Shown: positions 1-10,688 of the stretch, piece by piece | How positions within the stretch are numbered: position 1 is the stretch's first letter | Layout of the letters: each line of letters starts with the position of its first letter | Source: Gossypium raimondii | Lineage: Eukaryota > Streptophyta > Magnoliopsida > Malvales > Malvaceae | Length of the DNA: 64,000 nt | Reading direction: 5' to 3' | NCBI RefSeq assembly: GCF_025698545.1 | Contig: NC_068566.1 | Span: 46,293,192-46,357,191, forward strand | The notes under the pieces: generated by a model | Databases searched by the model: none | What the model was told of the DNA's origin: nothing | Seen by the model: only the letters and a program-made list of their open reading frames with translations | Made by a program: the position numbers and the translations under genes

Positions 1-797
1 TTGCATTGTCCCATTTCTTATTCGGTGGTTGCAGAGTCGGAAAATCGATTAAGTACTCAGGAATCAGTTTATTTATCTTACCCCTAATTGTCTTAGCACT
101 ATACTCCAGCTTATCCGATGCAAGCCAAACAGGAACTACATTATGAGCATCAACCTCATGTATAGTCACTGAATCACTCACTCTTTTACAAATTTCATCT
201 TTACATTTTCGAATCTGCCTTAATGGTGAGAAATCTGTAACTAAAAGTGAAGCTTTACATTCTCCAAGAAACTTTGGTATTGTTTCTTCAGCTGTTCCCT
301 AAAGAATAAACACATAATTCACAACCTTTTACATGAACAATGCTAATAAAGCCATTCACTTAATACATAATTTACTTGAACATTCAAAACAAATTGGTGA
401 AACACTTTGGACTATAATTGCCAAAACCCTAAAACAAAAAATGGGTTTAATTAAAAAAAACCATAAAAACACTTACTTGAAACAAGAAGAATGGAATCTG
501 GGTATGTTCAATACTTTTCTGTAATTGACGTAAACCCTTAAGCATGAACCCTAATTGCCTTGCTTTAGCCCCTAAGAATTGATCAAAAAGATTGAAAGCT
601 ATAGCGACGGGCACATTGGCCTTGTTGGCTTGATCAACGGCGTGGATCAAAGCCCAGTTGTCGTTCAACCGTTGATCTCTAAACATCCAGTACACAACGG
701 GACCATTTTGCGGTGGATGAGACCCTTCCTTAAGGACATGAATCCGACCCAGTTGTACGGAGGTTGGTTTGGTTGAAGCTGAAGGTAGAGAAGCCAT
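1..797 (-). CDS. PHR1: Class II CPD photolyase, 5' part (partial, runs off left edge)
   Basis: Deoxyribodipyrimidine photolyase repairs UV-induced cyclobutane pyrimidine dimers using FAD and light. Exon 1 is 797-477 (107 codons from ATG, ending FFLFQ before GTAAGT). Exon 2 starts at 298 after a TTTAG acceptor and is open to base 1. The splice is in phase and reads on as GTAEETIPKFLGECKASLLV. Diagnostic class II stretches are GPVVYWMFRDQRLNDNWAL (about residues 32-50), FDQFLGAKARQLGFMLKGL, and in exon 2 VTDFSPLRQIR, HEVDAHNVVPVW and KLEYSAKTIRGKINKL. About 200 of the roughly 490 residues usual for the plant enzyme are present; the FAD-binding C-terminal half lies outside the window. No nuclear or plastid targeting peptide is obvious. 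The family call is certain; the symbol rests on recall of Arabidopsis PHR1/UVR2. Confidence 0.93.
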
Positions 798-1075
798 GGA
801 GAGGATAAAGAGGGAGGGAAGCGAAGGGCGTTTGCTAAAGTGCGCCAGTAGGGTGGAGGGCGTAGTTTAGCAAGGCGGGGGGGATTGATTGAGGATGAAG
901 AGAAATTGGAGGGAAGCTGGCAACCAGATACCGTTTGAAGTTGTGGTTTTGAAACGATATACGTGGATAAGATAGAAATCTGACACGTGGTACTTAGTCA
1001 CGAAATAGACTTAATTTGGTTATTAACTTTACCCGCGAACTATAGGCTTCAACTGTTTTTTAATATATAATTATA
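798..1075 (-). promoter_or_regulatory. Photolyase 5' flank with G-box-like motifs
   Basis: This is the upstream flank of the photolyase gene, bounded by a MITE at 1076. Two ACGTGG motifs are visible, near 961-966 and in GACACGTGG at 982-990, the core bound by bZIP factors such as HY5. HY5 control of photolyase is known in plants; a role here is inference. No clear TATA box was found. Confidence 0.4.
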
Positions 1076-1440
1076 GTTAAAATTTGCCACAAGTCCCTGT
1101 ACGTTTGGAAATTAATAATTTAGTCCCTGTACATTTATTTCATGGAATTTAGTCCTTTACTTTTCACATTTCAAAATTCAGGTCCTACTGTTAACACTAT
1201 TAATTTTTTTGGTTAAATTCAAGTTAATTACAAAGTTATTTTTAATTACATGACTACCAAGTGAGTATGTTTATTATTTTAAAATGTCATAGTAGCAAAT
1301 TTAACAAAAAAATATCACTGTTAACAATTGGACCTGACTTTTAAAAACTAAAAATTAAAGGACTAAATTCCATGAAATAGAAGTATTTGGACTAAACTTC
1401 TAATTTTGAAAGTATAGAGACTTATGACATATTTTAACCT
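1076..1440. mobile_element. MULE-type MITE with exact 9-bp target duplication
   Basis: Long inverted repeats face each other. The left end reads GTTAAAATTTGCCACAAGTC and the right end is its diverged complement, finishing GACATATTTTAACCT. ATAATTATA occurs directly before (1067-1075) and directly after (1441-1449), a perfect 9-bp duplication typical of Mutator-like elements. No coding capacity. The AT-rich duplication weakens the evidence a little, but the inverted repeats are clear. Confidence 0.8.
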
Positions 1441-2069
1441 ATAATTATATATCATATGTTTATTAAAATTTTAATATATAATTATTGAAATAATTATTTT
1501 AAATTTATAAACTTCAAAACATTCTAATTACATCCTAAACTATCAATGTTATATTAATTAGGTATTTTGTTATTAAAACCATTAAATGACACGTAAAATC
1601 TTATGCAAATTGACTTTAAAATAAAAATTTTGTAGAAATAGAATGTTGGTGTATAACTTTAAAACTAAAAACAAAGCAAAACGGGAAAAAAGTGAACGAT
1701 AAAGTTTCTATAAAGTTTCAAACCGTAAAATTAAGGTTTTAAAACATCATTTTACAATTTTCATTTTTTAAGTTTTCATTTAATATTATGACACATAAGA
1801 TCTAGCATGCCATTTAATGGTTAAATTAACGATTTTTAGTAGTCTAGGGACCTAAATGATATAACCCTGATAGCTTGAGTTGTAATTAGAATGACTCTAA
1901 TCATAGTTTGGGGATGTCATTTAAAGACCAATTTAAAATGAGGGTCATAATTTGGGGATGTTTGTGCAATTAAATCTAATCATAATGGGTGAAAATATTT
2001 TTATTGATTAAAAATACTTTTAAAAATATCAAATCAAATGACAAATTATTGCGAGTACAAATTGTTCTA
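1441..2069. other. AT-rich intergenic sequence, no gene seen
   Basis: Only AT-rich sequence with scattered phrases like those in the nearby MITEs (for example 'gactctaatcatagtttggggatg'-type decay). No ORF, RNA gene or intact element could be supported. Confidence 0.5.
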
Positions 2070-2458
2070 GGTTAAATTATGGTTATGGTCCCTTTATTAT
2101 GTTTAAATTTAAATTTTAATAGTTATACTTTAATTTGACATAATTTGATTCCTCTACTTTTATAATATTATTAGTTAATCCAAATATATGACACCCTTAA
2201 TTATTTTGGTCAAAATATTAAGGTAGATTTTTTAAAGAAAATACTAATTCAAACTTATCATGATGAAATAATTTTTCATGTGTGCTAGAAAGATATTTTA
2301 AAGAAAATTTGACGTCAATATTTTAACTATAATTGTTAAGGATATTAACTATATGGATTAACTAATGTCATTGTAAAAATAGATGAACAAATTATGTTAA
2401 AGTAAAATATAAAAATTAAATCCTAAATGTGAACAAAGAAGAGGGATCAAAATTGCAA
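2070..2458. mobile_element. Foldback MITE
   Basis: The left arm contains GGTCCCTTTATTATG and, about 70 bases later, ATTAGTTAATCC. The right arm contains GGATTAACTAATG and, further on, GAACAAAGAAGAGGG, so the arms are inverted copies of about 130 bases. No clean target duplication was identified. The same family appears in the ACR8 promoter near 53.8 kb. Confidence 0.6.
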
Positions 2459-2558
2459 TTTGTAAAAATAGATTAGAAGAAACAATTTTGTTTTTCTTCA
2501 TTGAATGTGATAGTGTCTTGGAGAAGAGCTACAGAGAGATGTTTATCTTGATTCTAAT

Positions 2559-3095
2559 CATGAGATGGCGAGTTCTTTGAAGAAAAGACAAACTAAAATT
2601 TGCAGATTAGTTAAGTGGATTCCACTTAAGGATGGATGACATAAGGTGAATGCCAATGGTGCTGTTAGTAATGTGCTTAGGAATGCTTCAACTAGTGGTT
2701 TAATCTATGACCAACATGGCAATTGGATTGCTAGTTTTTCTAAAAATATTGGTTGTTGTTCTGTACTCAATGCCGAGCTTTGGGGTGCTTTTGAGGGACT
2801 ACAAGTAACTTGGAATCTAGAGCTAAAAAGGGTAGTGCTTGAGATGGATAGTACTGCAACTATTCATTTGATTCAAGCAACTTCAATAGAACAGCATTGC
2901 CCAGCTGTGTTACGAGTTATTAAAGATCTATTCCAACTATCTTGGATGGTTCGAGTTACACATGTATTTAGAAAGGATAACCGGGTAGCCGATGGTTTAG
3001 CATCAATGGCATCCTCAAGACCTCCGAGTAGTATATCTACATACAACTGCCAGATGAAGTTCTTCAACCGCTACAGGATGATTGCTCTAGAATAG
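2559..3095 (+). pseudogene. RNase H domain remnant of a LINE-type retrotransposon
   Basis: The reading frame resembles the C-terminal RNase H (RVT_3) domain of plant non-LTR retrotransposons. The usual lead-in W-x-P-x-x-G-x-x-K-V-N is present as KWIPLKDG-stop-HKVNANGA, with an in-frame TGA at 2637-2639. Downstream the frame stays open for about 150 codons to a stop at 3095. Recognisable landmarks are AELWGAFEGL (catalytic Glu), LEMDSTATIHLI (Asp) and RKDNRVADGLASMA (last Asp). The first catalytic Asp, normally in the DGA motif, is Asn here (NGA). No reverse transcriptase or endonuclease domain lies upstream, so this is an isolated, inactive 3' fragment. The GTG at 2646 is an internal Val, not a start. 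Confidence 0.8.
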
Positions 3096-3256
3096 CTTGG
3101 CCTCGCCTTGCCTAGTTATAGTTTTTATCCTTCTTCTTGTACCAAAAAAAATATCATGTATACAATTGTACCAAATCAAAGTTCATGTATCAAATTACAT
3201 ATTTGATCAAAGCTTGTATATAGTTTTGAGATTTATTATTTTTGTATTTCATAATT

Positions 3257-3292
<36 letters not shown>

Positions 3293-3901
3293 CTCTAACT
3301 TTTAAAGAATCTTATTTTTTATAATTTTTATATTAAATTAGAGTCAAATTCACAAAAGTATAAAAGTTAAAAACTAAATTTATTATTTTATTAGTTAAAA
3401 AATTTAATGTCATCATTTTGTTAATCACTTAACCGTCAAGTGATATAAAAATAATCTCAAAAATATTAATGATAAAATTATTATTTTTTACTTGAGTGAT
3501 GAAAATGAAAATTAATACATAATTGAAAGACTATTAATTTAGTTTATCCTAATTTTTATTAGAGGGTTAATATAGGAGTGATGTTATATTATAAACTTAA
3601 CATCTTTTTATAATTTATAACATATAAAAATAAAATCTATAACTTTTAAAAATAATATTTATAATGTATGACACTAATAGTAGCTAAGCCTAAAATTTAT
3701 GTGTATTGTTTTATGCACTTAATGTATTATAAATTTATATAAATTTACAAGTAAAGAAATTGTTTTGTGTATATTTTAATTGATAATGTGACTTGATTTA
3801 ATCACAATAAAATTTTTAAATTCACAAATTAAAAAATTATCACGTGTTATTTCTTTTTTATTTTTTACTACAAAATTTATATGTGTTACCCTTCTAATAT
3901 A
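3096..3901. other. AT-rich spacer with (AT)n microsatellite
   Basis: No gene. An (AT)n run of about 13 units lies at 3261-3287. The remainder is low-complexity AT-rich DNA. Confidence 0.6.
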
Positions 3902-4540
3902 TGGGATGTATTTCGCATTTATTAGAAGTTTTGCAGACACTTAGGAAGACATTCGACGATTTACCAAAAAAGAGGTAAAATAAAGGTGACATCGCAACGA
4001 GAAGACAAGCGACGTTGTGACGAAACTCCAAATGAACGTGGCGGCAACGTCGTGACGAGCATACATGGGACGTCACGACGATTTCTTTAAGTTATGTAGC
4101 CACATTTTAGACTCCAAGCAGGACTTCTTCTCCCAAGCAAACTCTGATTATTCCAGTGATATTTTAGTATGATTAGAAATCTAATCTAAGCCTATTTAAA
4201 AGAGACCAATTAAGAGATAATTAAAGATGTAGTACTACAGAGATTTTCTTTTGCGGGCGACAAGATGTAGTAGCCGATGAGTTTTGATAAGAGTTTTCGT
4301 GGCAACTTTAAGAGAATTTTGTGAAACCTCTTTTGTCAGAGCTTTGGGTGTGAGATTTGTATTCGAGGTTTGGGTTTTAGTATTCTCATTGTACTCTCAT
4401 TTTACTTACTCCATTAATGATAAGCCAATGCCTCATTTGCTCCTAGTTTTTCCCTCTTTGAGGGTTTTTCATGTAAAATATTTATATTCGTTTTTCTCCA
4501 CTTTTATTATTTTTTTGTTTATATGGGTTGATCCACAACA
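3902..4540 (+). mobile_element. Diverged solo LTR, same family as the one at 12.36 kb
   Basis: It shares a series of blocks in the same order with 12360-13010: CATTTATTAGA near the start, GATTATTCCAG, TCTAATCTAAGCCTATTT, GGCGACAAGATGTAG, and GTTTTTCATGTAAAATATTTATAT near the end. Starts TG (TGGGATGT) and ends CACAACA. No exact target duplication was found, so the ends are approximate. The open frame at 4284-4562 lies inside this LTR and is not a gene. Confidence 0.6.
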
Positions 4541-6780
4541 TAATCCTATTTATAAAGTTTAATACCAAATAATCTTATTATTTAAATTCATTTAAATGAG
4601 TACCGAGAAAATATGAAATCAAGTTTTGATACAATACTTACTTTTACACATAATTTTTCAACCTTTAAATTAGAAAAAAATTTATTTAAACACATTCCAA
4701 CCTTACAATAACAATAATGTTGACTAAATTAAAATTGAATCGAAAGTTGGGTTGTAAATTCCAAGTTATGCATTTTGTTTTTCTAAATTTTGTGATAGTA
4801 GTTGTGCCATCATGATCAAAGGATCTCTTTCACATTAACTCTTTATCTTAATTATTTTATTTTATTTTAATCTAAGCACAGCTTTACAATCGCAAAACAT
4901 GCTTTTCTCGTGGTATAATTATAATTTTAATCCTTTTAAATAATAATTTAATACAATCTCTTGCCTTCTTCATTAATAAAAAAATTACCTTTTTCAGTGT
5001 CAACGAAATTTTCAATTTAAATCATTTTGATACAACTTATTAATTAACTTCAACCTTCAAAATTAAAAAAAAATAAAATTATTTCGACCTATCACATAAT
5101 TTCCCGTCGCTTTTGCTTGCAAGCTCAGCTGAAGATCATACAGCATTTAATCAGAATCCGACATAAAGCATGACTAAATTTGCTGCTTTGCTCCTTGTTT
5201 TCAATGTTGTCTGTCACTATGTCGTTATCATACACATCCAGTTTGCTTTAAAGATTTCAACTTTTGCTATATCTACTTCAAAACATCATACACTTTTATT
5301 AAGTCGGGTGCCTGAAATCTGCAGTAAATTCCATGTTCCATTTAGGTTTCTGTCACTTTCATTACAGCTAGAAAATCTTTCACACTTTTAGACATTTGTG
5401 TTCTTCTTGGTCGGTTTTGTAAAGCTATCAGGGGCTTTAGGGTTCTTTTTTTCTTCTATGAAACGAAATCATGATTTGGTGGAAAACTATTTAGAATCAT
5501 TACTATGATATGAAATTAATGTTTTTTTATTTCATCCCTTACTTAAACTTTTTTTTACAAAACCCTTTCAGTTAGTTTCTGTTGGGTTTTGTTTGTTTTT
5601 TTATCTGTTTAATCAAATCATTGTCGGTTTTCGTTTAATCTATAACTTGAGAATCTTGATTTAGTTCATAATGTGCTTATTGACAAAGTTAATTTTATCA
5701 TTCCATGTTTTCCCAGTTGCTTAAAATGGATTATATTGGTTAGTTGGATTAATTGGATCAAAAATTAAGGTATCTTTTTAAAGAGAGGTGAAAAAAGTTT
5801 ATTTGTGAAGGTTAAATTAAATTTTATAATTTTTAAATTTCTTATAGAAAATTAATAATTATTTAATTTGAACTAAATGGACCAAAACTAATAATTTGAC
5901 TAATTCAACACTGATTCAATTCTAAAACATTGGTAAACAGTCAAAAGCTATATATATACACATATATGTTGAATCGTTAAGTAATAAATATATAGAGGGC
6001 AAAACCATAAACTTTTGGAGAAAATTAAATTTATTAAAAATTTATTAGAGTTAAAAATATAATTTTATTATTGTTTTTATAAAATTAAGTTATAATTTTA
6101 TCATTCTTGAGGTTAAAATGTAATTTTCATATATTAACTTAAAACTTATAAAATTTTAGAGAATTTAAAGAGAAAATTTTTCATTTTAAGAGACTAGGCA
6201 CTCGTAAACACCCAATACCACATCACCAAATCTGTTGAAACTTGAAATAAGCCTAGACAAGCAACCTCCCTACGTTAAATAATTACAACATTACAAGTCA
6301 AAAACGTTGGCTACGCTATTATTTTAGGTTCATTTTGTTTGTTTGTTTGTTTTTTTTTTTTTTGGTATTGCATATGAATTTCAGATCTTTGACTTTCAAA
6401 AATTTCAAGTTAAATTATTATGTATTTAAATCATTTCAAACTTTGGTTACTTCAAATGCAAGGTGCTTTAAGTTTTTCGAGTTCGAATTGCTTTGAATTC
6501 AAATAATTTGTAGTTTAGTTTATTTTGAATTTGCTTCTACAAATAAAATAATATAGTTTGATAGAGAAAGACTATATATGTGTGTCTCTTAATAGTCTTG
6601 AAGTGGTTCATGTGGTAGATAATATCAAGGAAAAATTTTTATTTGAGATCACGGATTAAATTATAAATCTGGAGGGTCAAAATATAATAGTATCATTTTA
6701 TTGATCTATAATTTTAAAGAGATGAAAATATGTTTTTACCATGACCAAACATTTTAATGCTGAATTTGAACATATATATT
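4541..6780. other. AT-rich intergenic sequence, no gene supported
   Basis: Long AT-rich stretch. A short open frame at 5170-5391 starts with a hydrophobic stretch but has no family match that I recognise and no splice-compatible continuation. The homopolymer and poly-T blocks near 6350 look like a retroposon tail, but no element could be defined. Confidence 0.45.
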
Positions 6781-6784
6781 AATT

Positions 6785-7075
6785 TCGGTAGATGTAGACT
6801 AAGAACTGAATTTAGTCTCTCGCTTTTGGATTTTAAAATTCAAGTTTAATTATTAACACTTTTTTTTTTTTGTTAAATTTGGTGCTGTATTATTTTGAAA
6901 TAAAAAACACTACTCACTTAACAGCCATGCGATGAAAAAAAAAAGATGTTGTAACTAAAAAAACATTAACAATATTAACAGTTAGGCCTAAATTTTGAAA
7001 TCTAAAAAGTAAAGGGGACTAAATTCTTAGAAATACAAGTAGAGGGACTATAAGCATATTTTAACCAAAACTTGA
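6785..7075. mobile_element. Decayed MITE of the 1.08-kb family
   Basis: The left arm holds GAATTTAGTCTCTCGCTTTTGG. The right arm holds the complement-like AAAGTAAAGGGGACTAAATTC and ends with CATATTTTAACC, as in the element at 1076-1440. Target duplication not resolved. Confidence 0.5.
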
Positions 7076-7775
7076 TATGTGATTGGTACAGAAATAAGAT
7101 CTAAAAACTTTAGCAAGAAAAGACTGATATATTATCTCTCAGCTAGAAAGTCAAGGTTTGTGAGTCATTGTGACCCTATCCCAACAACTTAAAAAGTAAA
7201 AGATAGCAAAAGGAGGACACAATTTTCAACAAGAAAATTATGCAACCCTATGCTGACAAATTGAGCAACCCATAAGCTACTCAGTTGTGGCAATGGTTGG
7301 ACATCTAAATTCCAAATTCGAATCCGGACCCAAAAACTTAATTTGATTAATATGTATCAATTTGATTTCATGATAATTACTCAATCATTCGAATATATTT
7401 AATCCGACCTCATATGATTTGTATGAGTAACTTGAAATTGATTCAAACTCATAACATCTGAACTTGAAAAATCTGAATTTTTGAAATAGAGATATTTAAA
7501 AATTTGGCCGACTGATGTTTCGATTCTAGAAAATTATCCAAACTCAAACTTAGCTTGACTTGATTATCCTTAATGACTGATGTTTCCAAATTATCCTTAA
7601 TGAAATCAATATCAAATAACCCATATTTAATAATAGTCTCTAAACTTAAATTTATTTTGATTATATAATCTCGAATCTTCCAAGCTAAGCTAAAAGAAAA
7701 GAAAAAAATCCTTACAATTAATTAAATTAATTCCTTGTTCTTCATTGGGTAAAGAATTGATGAAAATAATTTTGA

Positions 7776-8125
7776 GAATTTATATATGAACTTCAATTTA
7801 ATGTGCAATTTGATACATGAACTTTGATTTAATCTAACTATACACGTAAAACTTAAATTGTGGTTTATATGTGTACATGAAAATTTAATTTTGATTCAAT
7901 TGTATACATTTAAAAAATGAATACATAAATTTATTTCACATTGAATGAATATAATTGTTTGTGTATAAATATATCAACATAAAATGGTGCTAATTTCATA
8001 ATATCGTTAGTGATTTATGAAAATTGAACCAAATTAAAATTTTATGTATAAAATCGCACAAAATCAATGTTCATATATGACAATGCACATTGGATCAAAT
8101 TGCATATATAGTTTTAATATTTATC
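7776..8125. mobile_element. Foldback MITE
   Basis: The left arm has ATATATGAACTTCAATTTAA and GCAATTTGATACATGAACTT. The right arm carries inverted versions (TTCATATATGACAATGCAC, GATCAAATTGCATATATAG). A second copy of this family, split by an LTR, lies at 62.43-63.32 kb. Ends are approximate. Confidence 0.55.
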
Positions 8126-8319
8126 ATTTTCTTTTCAATAAACCTTAAGTTTCAACCTTCGTCTCTTATTTTTGAAAATTTTAATTTTTTATTCTCAAAA
8201 TAATTTAATTTTAGTTAAATTGAGTTAGAGAGCTAATTTTATATAGATATATTTTACGTCTTTAAAAATAATGACATATCTTTATTTTATTACGTCTTTA
8301 AATAAGGACATCTTTTTAA

Positions 8320-10688
8320 GGGTAAATTACTTAGTGGGTCACCTAACTTTTGGGGTATTTTTATTTTGGTCACCCAAAATAAAAAGCTTTCAATTTAATC
8401 ATTGGTGTTACAATAATTAATCGTTTTAGTCACTCAATCGTTTTTTCACCAATGACATTTGATGTGGCATTACACTTCATGTCCATATAAGCACTCCTTG
8501 TTGGTAAATAATTTCTCTGTTATTATGTATTTTTTAATCCATTTTATTTCTCCTATTTTTACTGTAAAGTAAGAATCCTAAACTCAAATTTGTTTTTTTT
8601 TTTCCTGATAAGGTTCATTGTCTACCTCGTGAGAGAATAGGGGAACGAAATTGAAGCCTCAGCAGCAACAAATATATATACTCGACAAGGGTTTAAGACG
8701 AGGCATTTCTACTTCATCAATGTTGTTACATCTCTTCGAATTCTTCAGCTTTCAAGGAGCTTGACCTAGCAAAATGAAATCTCGTTACTCGAATCTTTTC
8801 ATGAAACTTCACGATCAATAGTGTGACAACCGACCAGTCACCTCATCCAAAAATAATGGCGATGCTTCTAAATTTTCCAAGGACATGTCCACAAATAACG
8901 GTGTCCCATTTTTGGTAATCGAACAAAAAAAGAAAAAGGATGGCAAATATCAGGTTGCCTGCAATGAACAATGAAGAGAGGAAATGATTTATGGGGATAT
9001 GATTTTCTCACTATTGCTCTTTGACCTACTTGCCCGATCCGGCCACTAGGTCAAGGTATCAGGATGCTACATTTGTTGTCAAAGCAACAACAGATGTATT
9101 TTGTTCCTCTAGATTTATTTAATGAATATTGCGATGTAACAAACTTAGACTTCTCAATTAATCTTCTATATTGAATTCATTCCGGTAAAATTTCGAGTAA
9201 CAATTTGTTTCAAATAATTTTATTAAGTATAAAGCTACTTTTTGGAATCAAAGTATCAGTACTTTTTTATAGGGTAAAGATACCCCTAGCCCAAGTATCG
9301 ATATCAAATTAAGCATCGATGTCTGGAAAAATTTAGCAAAAATCAAAAGTATCGATACCCTTGTCATAGTATCGATACCTCCCTCAAAGTATTGATACCC
9401 CTGACAGTATTGATACCATTTTATGGTTCGATGTTTGAAAAATTAAGGGAAAATTTTGCCTAAGTTTCAGATCTATATCACTTAAGTCCTTGCACTAAAC
9501 TCAAAATTCAACCAATCCAATTCACAATTCAACCACATAAGCTCAATTTCAATTTCAATTTCAATAATCATATAATTCATCATAAACTCTTTTGGTTAAG
9601 GCTAAACTTTTAAGATTAAAAAAAGTATCCAAGTTCTACATTTAGGTCCATTAAAACATTTCATTTATAACCAACATTACCTATGTACATGCCAAAAGTA
9701 ATTAAGTAATTATCATTTAGTCCTTCAACTTTCTCTACAATACCATGCATGATTCATACTTTACTTTGGTAAATATTTCATTTCTGGTTCTTCCTCCCTT
9801 TTCCTCTAATTCAATGTAATCATTTTAAACTTTTGATTTTCTTACTTTTACCCCAACACTTTCCATTCTCCTACAATTAAGTCAATACCTTGAATTAATT
9901 TTTCTCATCTCGAAAGTATTTCTAATTTTCTATCAGCTTTAACTACTTTCTATACTATTACTCGAAATTCCTATTTTATCTATTTTATAAAATTCTCTAA
10001 TATTCTTGACCCAACTTAATATTGTTCCTAACTCCGAGGCATAACGAGGATGTTACAATATAGCTTAAGAGTATCAAAGTGGTTGGGTTCAAGACATAAG
10101 GCTGCTTCATAGTCTCTAACTACGGATGCATGATCACCCTTCGAGTCATGGAAAGCAACTCAAAAATGTGGTCTGGCTTGCAAGCTAGTGCTCTTGTGAG
10201 ATCTAAAATTGCTTCGTTTTCTTTGTGATCATTCATTAGAACAAGAAAGGCAAAAACTTTATGTTAGGGGCTGAATATGCATATATGGCCCCAGCTATGA
10301 GTAAGGAAGTTGGCAAGCCACAATAGCACATTGGGATAGCATTGGGTAAACCAATTTGTTGTCATTGAAGCTTTAATTTCATTTCCCTATTTTCCCACGA
10401 GGCAGACAATGAACCTTATGGAAAAAATATTTTCTAGGTTATGGTTTTTTACGATAAAAATAGGTGAAATAAAATGAATTTTAAAAAAATTACATGATTA
10501 CTTGGAAACTATTTACCAGCAAGGAGTGCTTTTGTGGACATGAAGTGTAATTCCACATCAAACATCATTAATAAGAAAATGGTTGGGTGATTAAAACGAT
10601 TAATTATTGAAATGGCAATAGTTTTTTCATTTAGGTGACTAAAATAAAAGTGTTCAAAAACTTAGGTGATGAACTAAGTAATTTACCT
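8320..10688. mobile_element. Pack-MULE-like element with ~300-bp terminal inverted repeats
   Basis: The left end GGGTAAATTACTTAGTGGGT continues for about 320 bases. Its inverted copy ends at 10688 (CTAAGTAATTTACCT). Matching internal landmarks of the two arms are TTAATCGTTTTAGTCACTCA against GGGTGATTAAAACGATTAAT, ACTTCATGTCCA against TGGACATGAAGTG, and AAGGTTCATTGTCTACCTCG against CGAGGCAGACAATGAACCTT. Flanks are T-rich and the 9-bp duplication is ambiguous. The interior carries a host gene fragment (10064-10242, minus), a cluster of TATCGATACC-type repeats at 9250-9420 and a block at about 9136-10058 that looks like a later insertion. No transposase frame remains. Confidence 0.8.
10064..10242 (-). 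pseudogene. Captured TPR fragment, ETO1/EOL-type, frameshifted
   Basis: On the minus strand the sequence reads VLMNDHKENEAILDLTRALA then CKPD. After a change of frame caused by an internal deletion of about 10 bases it continues AFHDSKGDHASVVRDYEAAL then CLEPNHFDTL. This is the pattern of the last tetratricopeptide repeat of ETO1/EOL proteins (acidic-rich lead, ELTRAIA-F-KPD, AAFHDS-GD, RDCEAALCLDPNH-DTL). ETO1-type proteins are BTB/TPR adaptors that target type-2 ACC synthases for degradation and so limit ethylene synthesis. The fragment sits inside the Pack-MULE-like element and has no start codon or BTB domain, so it cannot make the protein. The family assignment is from memory of the motif; another TPR protein remains possible. 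Confidence 0.7.

Noticed and set aside
4284..4562. 92-codon plus frame
   Set aside because: Lies entirely in the solo LTR at 3902-4540 and its edge; the text is shared with the LTR at 12.36 kb.
5170..5391. 73-codon plus frame with a hydrophobic start, like a signal peptide
   Set aside because: No recognised domain, no promoter or splice continuation, and the frame lies in ordinary AT-rich DNA.
9136..10058. Possible LTR from TGTAACAAAC to GGATGTTACA inside the 8.3-kb element
   Set aside because: The ends look LTR-like but no 5-bp target duplication fits, so it was not listed as a separate element.
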